Below are positions 1 to 8,509 of a DNA stretch of 64,000 nucleotides, piece by piece; the first letter of the stretch is position 1, and each line of letters starts with the position of its first letter. The notes under the pieces were generated by a model. The model was not told the DNA's origin and made no database searches. It saw only the letters and a list, made by a program, of their open reading frames with translations. The stretch spans positions 1 to 64,000 of the forward strand of contig JADGFI010000014.1 of assembly GCA_016743945.1 (NCBI GenBank). The letters are read 5' to 3'. The position numbers and the translations under genes were made by a program. The stretch comes from Desulfobacteraceae bacterium (GTDB lineage Bacteria; Desulfobacterota; Desulfobacteria; Desulfobacterales; Desulfobacteraceae).

Positions 1-80
1 GGCATGGAGGTGGGAAAGCTTGAATAAAGCAAGAAAGTTTGCCAAATTAACGGTGCTCTGAAAGTGAAACCTGGGCGGTC

Positions 81-1334
81 TTAATTTAGTACAAACGGCC
101 CCAGGTTATGATGAGAGTGAGGGAAAGCACAGCCAGCAACCATAAGATTGATGGAAACAAACTGCTCTCTGCTGGATCGCTGTTCTTCTTTTTGACCCGG
201 AAGCCTTATCATCCGATCTTCTTCCATGATAGCCTTTAAATGGATATGGATATCATCCAAATCTACCAAAGGGTTGTTCGCCGGGTTTTCTTCATGGGCC
301 AGTTCAGCAAATTCAAAAATATCATGGATGGCTTTACCCCTGGTTGAAATCGGATTAATGGCAACATGAGCCTGGAAACCCTTTTTGATAACCTGTCTGA
401 CATCGTTTAGATTCCGTTTATCTAATTCTTCATCAAAAGGTTCCCAGTTGATATTTATATCAACTGCATTCGCTTTTGATTTCCATTTATCTGACATGGA
501 CCCCGGGGCTGCTTTATCATCCCCTAATTTTTTTAAACGACCTTTCAGGGCAGCAGCATTTTTCTGTGCTCCTGTGGCTGTTCTCCTGGTCAAATGTTTT
601 TTTGCAAGGTTCCCTTCGATCTGAATGGAACGGTTAGAAAAATGACGGTTCTGAGCGTCAGAAATATCAAGCAACTCAAATCCGTTTTCGGTTTTCCGGG
701 TCTTGCAATTTACTTTTTCAAATTCTCGCCTGGCATACATTTTATAAATACGGTCAATCTGCTTCTGGTTTTTATAAATCTGATTATAATTGACAGACCG
801 GTTTACTTTTTTGAGATCGCCCTCAATATAACCGGCGTTTGCCAGAAGGACATGCGTGTGGATCTGTGGATCTTGATAATCTTCATATTCTCCCGATTTG
901 TTTTCTTCGGTGGGCCTGGAGACAGAATGGTCTATCCCCAAAGCTACCATCCCTGATCCTTTATACGTCTTAACAATATTATTGGATTTCTTCTGGATGT
1001 TGAATAGATGCTCTTCTATGTGTGCCATGGCTTTTTCAATTGCTGTCCGATGAACATAAAGAGCAAGATTTCGTTGTTCTTCTGTGCCAACAGCCCACAT
1101 AATGGAAAGGGATTTAGGGGCAGAGAAAGTTATGTCCTGGGCTTTAACATCACGACTTTTAACCAGGGAATCAAAAAACTTTTTTTGTTCCATGGTTTTC
1201 ACAGCCCCTAAATTCTTGTCCTTAGCCCCTTGGCCAAAGACAACCAAGCTATCTTTGAACATTTTAAAATAGTAGTCGTCCTTGACGTAATACCCACTCA
1301 ATTGCGAATCAGAAACAGGTGATACAGTAACCAT
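81..1334 (-). CDS. Truncated MobF/TrwC-type conjugative relaxase
   Basis: Relaxases of this family nick the transfer origin of conjugative elements through a tyrosine. The N-terminus has the paired tyrosines of TrwC (Y15/Y16 and Y21/Y22 from the chosen start). The three-histidine metal site is visible as H136 followed by SR, and H159/H161 in DPQIHTHVLLAN. I chose the ATG at 1334 rather than the upstream start at 1373 because GGGAGA lies six bases before it. Full MobF proteins run to about 900 residues or more with a C-terminal helicase. This one stops at about 417 residues, just where the helicase should begin, and its last 30 residues look unrelated. It is therefore probably a decayed remnant. 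It lies on the island side of tRNA-Sec with the Hachiman genes. Confidence 0.8.
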   Translation of the reverse strand: MVTVSPVSDSQLSGYYVKDDYYFKMFKDSLVVFGQGAKDKNLGAVKTMEQKKFFDSLVKSRDVKAQDITFSAPKSLSIMWAVGTEEQRNLALYVHRTAIEKAMAHIEEHLFNIQKKSNNIVKTYKGSGMVALGIDHSVSRPTEENKSGEYEDYQDPQIHTHVLLANAGYIEGDLKKVNRSVNYNQIYKNQKQIDRIYKMYARREFEKVNCKTRKTENGFELLDISDAQNRHFSNRSIQIEGNLAKKHLTRRTATGAQKNAAALKGRLKKLGDDKAAPGSMSDKWKSKANAVDININWEPFDEELDKRNLNDVRQVIKKGFQAHVAINPISTRGKAIHDIFEFAELAHEENPANNPLVDLDDIHIHLKAIMEEDRMIRLPGQKEEQRSSREQFVSINLMVAGCAFPHSHHNLGPFVLN

Positions 1335-1640
1335 AAAATTTCTCCCAAAAAAAATAAATAAACAACACCCCAAAACGTATGGGTTAAAATAAAAACAATT
1401 TGTTCCTTTGGTTTCTTTTGTGAGATATGTTTCCCCTGGATGTTTAAAGAGCCGGGGTTTTGACTCTTATCTATTATTTTATAGGTTACTTAAGCACATG
1501 TCAAATCGAGAAGCGTATTATTTAAAATTGTTTTCATTTTTGTAGAACCTGTAACCGACTGAAGGGCAGGGGATTTGGAATTTTATGCCGCCGGCTGGGT
1601 AAAGATGTGTGGGGGATGGAGGCGAAGCCGGAATCCCCCT

Positions 1641-1662
1641 ACCTCAGTTCTTTAACTGAGGT
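1641..1662. repeat. 9-bp inverted repeat with 4-base loop
   Basis: ACCTCAGTT and AACTGAGGT flank CTTT, a perfect hairpin in the gene-poor stretch after the relaxase start. No U-tract follows on either strand, so I do not call a terminator. It may be a relic of a mobile element end. Confidence 0.5.
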
Positions 1663-1690
1663 TATTGCTGTTAATAAAGGCACCCCCAAG

Positions 1691-1705
1691 GCACCTCCAA
1701 GGTGC
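1691..1705. repeat. 6-bp inverted repeat GCACCT-CCA-AGGTGC
   Basis: A short perfect hairpin lies 28 bases after the previous one. The motif GCACC also occurs just to the right (AGCACCTAATGG). Function unknown; both hairpins sit in decayed, non-coding DNA. Confidence 0.35.
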
Positions 1706-1849
1706 TCTCATAGCACCTAATGGTTTGCGGATTCCCCAGCCCAGGGTTCGGTAACAAGATGTAAGACTGTATGTATATATTTTGTTGTCCCTTTGAATGA
1801 ATGGAATTCTACCAGGTATCCTTGTGGGCCCTGGTCCGGGTTTATATCA

Positions 1850-2147
1850 GAAATTAGATTGCTTCTGGTAAAACATAATCTTGGCAGGGCTTGCATCATT
1901 TCGATCAATGATCAGGTTGACACAGGACGGTTTGCTGGATTCAACAGTCCGTTTGATGGCCGGGATGATCTCCTAATCCTTTCTCACCATTCCTCCGTGT
2001 CCGCCAAGCTCTTTAACAATTTTTTTATAGTGGCGAAGTCCCAAATCGGAGAAGGAGAAACTGTTATAGCCGACGTTCCTTCGTGGGAATGTTTGATCCT
2101 GCATCAGGTTCAGTAATTGTTGAACAAGGATACCACAGGAATGTTGT
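1850..2147 (-). pseudogene. Remnant of a thiamine-diphosphate-dependent decarboxylase/acetolactate synthase-type enzyme
   Basis: Two minus-strand frames join to give the C-terminal TPP-binding region of an acetolactate synthase-like protein. One frame reads NNIPVVSLFNNY. The next continues as NLMQDQTF, then HYKKIVKELGGHG, then, after an in-frame TAG, EIIPAIKRTVESSKPSC and VNLIID. This order matches the family's beta strand with VVFNN, its LGGxG helix, and the closing IxPAxxRAxxSGKPxxVNVIID motif. There is at least one frameshift and one stop, and everything upstream is missing. It is a dead fragment. The substrate of the ancestor cannot be told. Confidence 0.6.
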
Positions 2148-2161
2148 TGCGGACCCTTCAC

Positions 2162-2580
2162 GAAAATAGACAGCTACAACAATTTTAGTTCGCAGATACT
2201 CCGATGTGGGTGTGGCCCTGGAACGAGATTTATGGAAAATCAGGAATCACTTTATCAGTTTAATAAGTTTACCCTTGTGTTTCTATACCGGGGATGCTTA
2301 ATCTCCAAATTATCTTTCCCCGGTGACCTGAGATTGAAAAGATACTGGATACCACATGTTGTAATTTGATATCTTTTAAAAAAATATGGAGTTCATAGGG
2401 AGAGTGCTCGGTATTTTTGAAATCTCAAAAGGCTGTACTATAGCCAGGATAGCTCGCTTCAATTTTTTATATTATGATCAGCATCATAGCGGATAGAAGG
2501 AGCGTAAATATATTGGCAACGATGCTTTTCAAAAGAACTCGATGGTGAATTTTATATTATGGATATGTTAATTCCCATAA
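2162..2580. other. Non-coding or decayed stretch
   Basis: Between the thiamine-diphosphate enzyme remnant and the end of hamB I find only short open frames, the longest clear one being about 45 codons from 2232 on the plus strand. None resembles a known protein and none has a convincing ribosome binding site. Confidence 0.5.
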
Positions 2581-5500
2581 TTAGCTCCCTGCTTCACCTG
2601 ATAATATTTGCCATACTTTTTTGTATTCACTACCAGACAAATATTGATTATGGGAGGTTACTGAATTCCAATCACTATCGTTCAACTCTGCTAAATATTG
2701 ACGTGCCGTTGCGACATTTCTTTTTTCTACATGTTGTTTAAACCTATCCCCAACTGCTTCAGCAATACTTCTGGGAACAGAATTCATACGCATAAGAACG
2801 GAGTCTTCATTTTTTACACCGTGATAAAGCATGGCCGGCATTAAGTTCAATAGCCTCTTGTGTTCATCCGACAGAGTATCAAAGTCGATACCGCTCATTC
2901 TGCTTAAAGCTGACAACCCCCAAGTTCCACCATTAGCCAACTTGCCATAGATGGCATTGTAAACCTTAGATATCTCATTCGATCCACTCCCATCAAAAAA
3001 GTTAACAGCTATCTCATGAATAGTTTGACCTGCTATCCAAGCTTGTGCGATATCTGCCATCCGAGATTGACGTCTACCTTGCTCATCATCATGGCTGAAA
3101 TTTAACTGCTCAATTTTAAACATTACGCTAAATAAATCGGGAAGTTTACTTTCAGACGCACCGAATAGACTGTCAGGCATCCAGTCTGATGGTGTTAATT
3201 TATATTCTAATTTATTTATTTCATCCATCGTTTTTTTAACAGATTCTACAGAGAATCCTGTCATGTCAGCTCTCGCCACGTTTCCCATATTTTTTGCGAT
3301 GCTTTCAGTATATTTTTTTGTTGCTGTTAATAATCGTTCAGACTGATATAAATTTGTATTTTTTAGCTCACTATACCCAAAAGTATTCGAAAGCATTCGA
3401 TCCATTTCATTTAATGTTGCCTGTAATTCTTTTTTTTCATTCAACAAGTGGGCTATATAACAACGGAAATCTTCCCACTGCGGAGCATACATCATACTTT
3501 CCAGAGCATTTAACTTCCCGGCATCTTCCAATGACTTTAATATAATAATCAAACGAGAAGTTAAATTTCCAGTACTTTTTTTAACATAATCAATTAGCTC
3601 TCTTTCCTTTTTTGGAGTATCACAGGCAATTCCGACAACTCCGACATTATCTTGTCCAACCCGTCCTGCTCTACCAGCTAAATTCCAAAATTCTCTGTAT
3701 GACATTTTTTTACCATAGGGATATTCGATACTTTGTAAGAATATTGAAGAGACTGGGAAATTAATACCCTGGGCAATTGTGGTTGTAGCGCATAGAACTT
3801 TTAATGTTCCTTCCTCAACAAGCCATTCCATTAAAGCTTTTATTTCATCCGACAATCCTCCGTGATGAATTCCAATGCCTTTGTTGAGCATATTAATCAA
3901 TTCAAATTCTGGACTGACTTCCGTTTTTAAATAGTTTTGTACTAATTGAATTTCAGAAGGTATATCTTCTAAATCATCCATGTTGTCACGGAGGATGCGT
4001 GCCAAGCTCCACGCATTGGGTTTTGTCTTTGCAATAACAACACTTGTGCCTCGACTTGCAAAAATTTTGGCGCAACCTGCAACAATTTTAGACAAGTTGG
4101 CGGAGCTCTGAGAAACTGGAATTGGTCTTATCCCACCGATCTGATGTTTACCTTTTAAATGTATTGTTTTAGGGCTGCTAATCAATGTTTGATAATTTAT
4201 AGTCCAGTCTTTACCGGCTTTTTCTTTTTTTACCAACCCAACAATTCTCTCGTTGGGTTGCCAAGGATTAGTGCTTAAGCTGATTGCCAAGCCAGCATCC
4301 CTATCATGTGCTAACCAGCGAGAAAGTGTTTTAGCATTTTCCACATAGGGCATCAGGAGTAAAAAATTTGCCTGTGCTTGATAATGCTGTTTTACGGTAG
4401 CAAGTAACAACTCAATCCGTAACCCTCTGCCTTCATCTTCTATATTATGTGCCTCGTCCATAACCAGCAAAGATAAAGGCCGCTTTATTTTATGATTTCG
4501 CAGAACCAGTTGCATTTTTTCAGGTGTTGCCACCAAAATATCAAAATTGTCTGCATCGTTGAGCATATCTTCTTCTAAAACATCTATTTCAATTGCACCG
4601 CTTAATTTTTCTACTTTGATACCAAGAGGAGAAAAATCCTTGCGTAAGCGTCGAATAATTTGCCCAACTAAAGCTTTGGTGGGTGCTATATAGGCAACCC
4701 ATCCTTTGGTTTCTCCAAAATTATTGACGGCCTGTAATATTTTGAATTGAGCAAGTAACGTTTTTCCACCCGATGTAGGCATATCAACAACGACCGCTGT
4801 TTTAGCTGGATCTAACAATCCACATTCTTTAAGCGCAGCTTTTTGAGGAGGCAATAACTCCAGAAGAGGCTGAGCTTGGCTTGATAAATTTTTTATAAAT
4901 TGAGTGGCTTTTGAATTAATAGTACGGGCAACCCACCAAATTGACCCATTGACCATTTGTTCTGCTGAAGCATGTAACCAGCGTAATAATATTTCTAATT
5001 GGGCATCGCCCCCATCGGCAGAAATCTTGATAGCCAGACTGAAATGCCTGTCTAATTGAGATTTTATATCCGCAGGTTCACCTTGAAGCATATATAAAGA
5101 TAAAAGTTCGGATGCCTTCGCCCAGTGATAAAGCGACATCAGACGCATTGCCTTGGTTTTATTTTCATTATTTGAATCTGTTTTTAAATAATCCTTTTCG
5201 TATTGAGCCTGTTCCTCTCGTAATACGGATATAGCGGTAGTAATATTGGTTAATTCCTGCCAAGAATTTTTTCTAAATAGACTCACCCAACAATCAAACA
5301 AGCGAAACAAGATGCGCTGATCCCATTCTATCATCAGATCAGGTGAAAACTTGTCAATCACCCCTGAGTAATCATCATAAATATGTTTTAAGTCTGTCCA
5401 ACAATCACCACAATAAGCCAGTGCAGACAAATGTAATAAATGAAATATAAATTTCAAGTCATCATTTTCTGGAATCTCTAATACTCTGTATATTTCGAAA

Positions 5501-5790
5501 GCCCTGTGTGAGCCTGCTAAAAACTGATCTTGCAGCTCATCATTGTCCGTATGATTGACAAAATCATGCATTCCCTCAATTGCAACCATTTCATACGCCA
5601 TGGCCAATCGTCTTAATGCATCTTCGTCATTAAAAGAGTTCTCTACACGCAAAGTTAATTGTTCACCGATGGCTTTCTCTACTAATTTTGCTTTGGAAAA
5701 TTGCAAAATGTCTTGGCGTAATTCATTATTGCCAACGGCCTGTACCGCCCAATGAGTATCAATTTTTCGTAAGGCCTCATGGGTAATCAT
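2581..5790 (-). CDS. hamB: HamB-like Ski2-type DEAD/DEAH helicase of a Hachiman-type defence system
   Basis: 1069-residue superfamily 2 helicase. An N-terminal part of about 330 residues has no motif I recognise. The helicase core follows: Walker A MPTSGGKTLLAQFK near residue 337, APTKALVGQ, the DEAH box (MDEAHNIEDEGRG) near 445, then QGINFPVSSIFLQSIEYPYG and RAGRVGQD in the second RecA-like lobe, as in Ski2/Brr2-like enzymes. Its ATG overlaps the stop of the upstream nuclease gene by four bases (ATGA), so the two are co-translated. In Hachiman, HamB holds HamA inactive and senses damaged or invading DNA. I assign this by the gene pairing and protein type, not by alignment. The base composition is visibly AT-richer than the genes right of tRNA-Sec, suggesting transfer. 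Confidence 0.72.
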   Translation of the reverse strand: MITHEALRKIDTHWAVQAVGNNELRQDILQFSKAKLVEKAIGEQLTLRVENSFNDEDALRRLAMAYEMVAIEGMHDFVNHTDNDELQDQFLAGSHRAFEIYRVLEIPENDDLKFIFHLLHLSALAYCGDCWTDLKHIYDDYSGVIDKFSPDLMIEWDQRILFRLFDCWVSLFRKNSWQELTNITTAISVLREEQAQYEKDYLKTDSNNENKTKAMRLMSLYHWAKASELLSLYMLQGEPADIKSQLDRHFSLAIKISADGGDAQLEILLRWLHASAEQMVNGSIWWVARTINSKATQFIKNLSSQAQPLLELLPPQKAALKECGLLDPAKTAVVVDMPTSGGKTLLAQFKILQAVNNFGETKGWVAYIAPTKALVGQIIRRLRKDFSPLGIKVEKLSGAIEIDVLEEDMLNDADNFDILVATPEKMQLVLRNHKIKRPLSLLVMDEAHNIEDEGRGLRIELLLATVKQHYQAQANFLLLMPYVENAKTLSRWLAHDRDAGLAISLSTNPWQPNERIVGLVKKEKAGKDWTINYQTLISSPKTIHLKGKHQIGGIRPIPVSQSSANLSKIVAGCAKIFASRGTSVVIAKTKPNAWSLARILRDNMDDLEDIPSEIQLVQNYLKTEVSPEFELINMLNKGIGIHHGGLSDEIKALMEWLVEEGTLKVLCATTTIAQGINFPVSSIFLQSIEYPYGKKMSYREFWNLAGRAGRVGQDNVGVVGIACDTPKKERELIDYVKKSTGNLTSRLIIILKSLEDAGKLNALESMMYAPQWEDFRCYIAHLLNEKKELQATLNEMDRMLSNTFGYSELKNTNLYQSERLLTATKKYTESIAKNMGNVARADMTGFSVESVKKTMDEINKLEYKLTPSDWMPDSLFGASESKLPDLFSVMFKIEQLNFSHDDEQGRRQSRMADIAQAWIAGQTIHEIAVNFFDGSGSNEISKVYNAIYGKLANGGTWGLSALSRMSGIDFDTLSDEHKRLLNLMPAMLYHGVKNEDSVLMRMNSVPRSIAEAVGDRFKQHVEKRNVATARQYLAELNDSDWNSVTSHNQYLSGSEYKKVWQILSGEAGS

Positions 5791-6545
5791 GACTTAGCCC
5801 TCTTCGACAATACACAAGCATGAAGTGTTTCTATCCCATCGTTTGGGGGTAAATACAGCGCAATAAGAGAAACTTTATTTTTCTCATGTACTTCAAGGTG
5901 TTTTTTTAGATAATCCCAATCATTTATTTTTGGTTCAACACTACGCACCAACACGCCAAAAACATAAAAATCATTATTGCCCTTTAGATAGGCGATACAT
6001 GCTTCCTGATAATCTACAGAGGTCTTCACACGATGAAATAAATATTGAACCAGAATCCACCGCAAATCATGATCATGACATAATTTTTTCAATTGTGTAT
6101 TAAGCCCATCTCCTTTTTTTGATGTAACTTGTGGTGGATATTTCTGTTCTGTTGATGTTTTGACCTCGCCAAAGGCAAATCTCCCTTGATGGAAACCAAC
6201 CATATCCGCACCAGTTAGGCTTGAATTAGGATTTTTTAGATCCCGATTATTTGACCATGGAAAAGAACAGGACAAATGAGCCGTTAGATAGGCTTCGGCA
6301 AAGCCCTCGCCCACTTGCCAATCTCTAACCTCGGGGGAAACGGCAGTTATTGGACTAAATCCAGTGTCGCTCAACGAAAGCATGAATCTTTCAAAATCCT
6401 TCTGCCCAGAAGTGTCAAAACAAATATCCGCAATAACTTGAGCTGATCGATTAAGGTCATCTTCATTATAGAATATACCTTTTACATACAGGCCATTATA
6501 GTTTTTTTGATAAATGGCGCTCCCTGTAGGTAAGATATCACTCAT
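5787..6545 (-). CDS. hamA: HamA-like (DUF1837) nuclease of a Hachiman-type defence system
   Basis: 252 residues. The core shows a PD-(D/E)XK-like nuclease pattern: an acidic helix around E80-E84 (VGEGFAEAYL), D114 in TGADMVGF, and E127-V-K129 in FAFGEVKTS. This is the arrangement in DUF1837/HamA and the related AbpA proteins, in which the E-x-K pair is needed for DNA cleavage. The start at 6545 has AGGGA nine bases upstream. It is the first gene of a two-gene operon with hamB and overlaps it by four bases. A related phage-resistance pair, AbpA/AbpB, is the main alternative name. The nuclease motif and the pairing are seen; the anti-phage role is inferred. Confidence 0.68.
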   Translation of the reverse strand: MSDILPTGSAIYQKNYNGLYVKGIFYNEDDLNRSAQVIADICFDTSGQKDFERFMLSLSDTGFSPITAVSPEVRDWQVGEGFAEAYLTAHLSCSFPWSNNRDLKNPNSSLTGADMVGFHQGRFAFGEVKTSTEQKYPPQVTSKKGDGLNTQLKKLCHDHDLRWILVQYLFHRVKTSVDYQEACIAYLKGNNDFYVFGVLVRSVEPKINDWDYLKKHLEVHEKNKVSLIALYLPPNDGIETLHACVLSKRAKS

Positions 6546-6994
6546 ACAATAGTCCCTTCAGTATCGTTATCCTTTGTAACTTTTGCCATTTATTTCCCCA
6601 AGTTTTGACTGATCAACTTGTATCAAGAGAAATTATGGATGTAAAGAGCGTTTCAAGTATATGTGAGAACACCAGAGTGGATGAAACAAATCTCCAATAT
6701 ATAAAAGATCCAGTTGACCCATCCTTAAAAAAATATGGTTTAGAAAATAAAGCTCCGACCAAACCCTCCAGACTGTTTCTCTAAGTCTAATGCCGATTGT
6801 TTATAACGAAACTTCCCCAATGCCAGATTTAAAGCCCGGACTATTATTATCAAAAAACATCTCTTTTTAAATCTAAGTCGGGCCTCAATATCTTTCGGTT
6901 TATATAGGTCATGCTTTCTGTCCATGCAACCATATGACACATTGGTTAAAAACTTAATTTTAATCAAGCTTTATGGTCGGGAATAGATTTGGGA
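6546..6994. other. Gene-poor stretch between hamA and the tRNA-Sec attachment-like region
   Basis: Two weak open frames are present. One is a 49-codon plus-strand frame at 6635-6784, reading MDVKSVSSICENTRVDETN at its start and without a good ribosome binding site. The other is a 75-codon minus-strand frame at 6740-6967. I recognise neither. No integrase gene is visible here, although the position beside a tRNA 3' end would suit one. Confidence 0.4.
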
Positions 6995-7016
6995 TTTGGT
7001 AGAGTTTTGGTAGAGT
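6995..7016. repeat. Tandem 11-bp direct repeat TTTGGTAGAGT x2
   Basis: Two exact adjacent copies lie just beyond the 3' end of tRNA-Sec, on the island side. Short direct repeats of this kind are typical of integrase arm-type binding sites next to tRNA attachment sites. No integrase is in the window, so this is inference. Confidence 0.45.
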
Positions 7017-7022
7017 TTTTGG

Positions 7023-7068
7023 CGCCATCTTTTCTTGTAAGTATTTGATTTTATAAGAAAAGATGGCG
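7023..7068. repeat. Long hairpin overlapping the 3' end of tRNA-Sec
   Basis: CGCCATCTTTTCTT (7023-7036) and AAGAAAAGATGGCG (7055-7068) are perfectly inverted. The stem extends inward to about 18 bp with one G-T pair, closing on a 10-base loop. The right arm contains the CCA end of the tRNA. There is no U-tract after it on the minus strand, so a simple terminator is not the best reading. An integration/attachment structure or a processing hairpin fits at least as well. Confidence 0.55.
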
Positions 7069-7161
7069 GAAGTGCATGGGAATCGAACCCACCCGCCAGG
7101 GTCTTAGCCCGGCACATCGGATTTGAAGTCCGAGGGCCCCACCAGTGAGCCGCGCACTTCC
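7064..7161 (-). tRNA. selC: tRNA-Sec (anticodon UCA)
   Basis: On the minus strand the gene begins GGAAGTGC and ends GCACTTCC-G-CCA, giving the 8-bp acceptor stem special to selenocysteine tRNA, with the CCA encoded. The anticodon arm reads CGGACTTCAAATCCG, so the anticodon is TCA. A long variable arm (GTGCCGGGC...) and a T-arm with GGTTCGATTCC follow. Total length is 98 bases, as expected. Its presence means the organism makes selenoproteins. The DNA beyond its 3' end (lower coordinates) looks like an inserted island, a common fate of selC. Confidence 0.95.
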
Positions 7162-7179
7162 GCATCGAAATAGACAAAA

Positions 7180-7209
7180 ACAGTACACCCGAAGGCCCTT
7201 GTTTGTCAA
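7180..7209 (-). promoter_or_regulatory. Sigma70-like promoter of tRNA-Sec
   Basis: On the minus strand a perfect -35 box TTGACA (7204-7209) is followed after 18 bases by TACTGT (7180-7185). Transcription would start about ten bases before the tRNA 5' end at 7161. The rest of 7164-7507 holds no gene. Confidence 0.55.
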
Positions 7210-7516
7210 CTTTTTTTACAGGTTATCGTTCTAAAAATACAAAGAAAATTTGGGTTGTTTTTTAACAGATTTTTATGTGAATTTTAGGGGATAGACATTC
7301 AATTTTCAGATTGTGGTAAGCTGATTTGTATTTAAACATGTGGTATTGTTGGATTGCATCATGGTAAATAACAAATAATTCCAATAGATTTGTCGCTGTT
7401 GGAATTATTCAAGGATTATCCCTTGACTCTGAAAAAACAGTTTCTTAAGATGATTCTCTGATTCGGCAAATTCAAAGTATATTGTAATGAATTCAATGAT
7501 TTTTTAGGTGGGTGAG

Positions 7517-8509
7517 ATGAAAACTTTAGTCACAGGGGGCAGCGGATTTATTGGTTCAACCATCGCCAGAAAGCTTTTGGAAAAAGGTATTGATGTAAGG
7601 GTTACCATTAGAGAGGGCAGTGATACGAAAAATATCGACACCCTTGATGTGGAGAAGGTCTATGGCGACATACGTGATACAAATTCCATAAGAAGGGCGC
7701 TAAAAGGGTGTGATACCCTTTACCATGTGGCTGCTTATTTTGCTCATTGGTCGCCAAATAAAAAATTATTTTATGATATAAATGTGAACGGCACAAAAAA
7801 TATTCTTGGAGAAGCCCTTTCTCAGGGCTTGGAGAAAGTTGTTTATACCAGTACTTCCAATACAATAGGTTCCCATGGGGCTGGAAACTTTGTGACAGAA
7901 GACGCCCGGTTCAACGGGTGGAAAACCGGGGATCATTATGCCATATCAAAATATCTGGCGGAGATTGAAGCAAAAAAAATATGCGATAGAGGGCTTCCCC
8001 TTGTGATCGTTAATCCCACGCTGGTCATTGGGGTGAGAGATATAAAACCAACCCCTTCCGGGGCGATGATCGTTGATATTGTTAATAAAAATATGCCGGG
8101 CTATATTGACGGCGCCATCAATGTCATAGATGTTGAGGATGTTGCCCAGGGACATTTACTGGCTGCCCAAAAAGGAAGAATCGGAGAACGGTATCTTTTG
8201 GGAAATGAGAATATATCGGTTAGACATTTTTTTAATTTGGTTGGTGAAATTTCTGGTGTAAAATCACCAAGGTTGAGGCTGCCTTACCGGGTAGCATTAA
8301 CACTTGGATACCTGTTTGAGCTTGGCGCCCGTATTACAAAAAAACCGCCGGTTGTATCAGTCTCCCAAGTAATAATAGGAAATATGGGGGAGCATTTTAA
8401 TACTTCTAAAGCCGTAAATGAACTAGGGGTGCAGCTTACCCCAATTAAAAAAACCATTGAAAATACTGTCCGCTGGTTCAGGGAAAATGGGTATATAAAT
8501 AAACTCTAA
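7517..8509 (+). CDS. NAD(P)-dependent sugar epimerase/reductase (extended SDR, HpnA/dihydroflavonol reductase-like)
   Basis: 330-residue extended short-chain dehydrogenase. The N-terminal nucleotide-binding motif is TGGSGFIG. The catalytic YxxxK is visible in HYAISKYLAE, with the active-site serine in VVYTSTSNTIGSHG. The overall layout matches HpnA, the 'hopanoid-associated sugar epimerase', and dihydroflavonol-4-reductase-like proteins. No hopanoid genes are nearby, so the substrate is unknown. A GTG at 7508 is in frame, but the ATG at 7517 is preferred because AGGTGG precedes it. The stop overlaps by three bases the stop of the convergent SWIM-domain gene. Confidence 0.8.
   Translation: MKTLVTGGSGFIGSTIARKLLEKGIDVRVTIREGSDTKNIDTLDVEKVYGDIRDTNSIRRALKGCDTLYHVAAYFAHWSPNKKLFYDINVNGTKNILGEALSQGLEKVVYTSTSNTIGSHGAGNFVTEDARFNGWKTGDHYAISKYLAEIEAKKICDRGLPLVIVNPTLVIGVRDIKPTPSGAMIVDIVNKNMPGYIDGAINVIDVEDVAQGHLLAAQKGRIGERYLLGNENISVRHFFNLVGEISGVKSPRLRLPYRVALTLGYLFELGARITKKPPVVSVSQVIIGNMGEHFNTSKAVNELGVQLTPIKKTIENTVRWFRENGYINKL

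Noticed and set aside
1793..2116. 107-codon plus-strand open frame
   Set aside because: It is antisense to the recognisable remnant of the TPP enzyme and matches nothing.
2043..2147. Selenocysteine or other recoding to rescue the TPP enzyme frame
   Set aside because: The interrupting codon in the downstream part is TAG, not TGA, and a frameshift is also needed, so decay is simpler.
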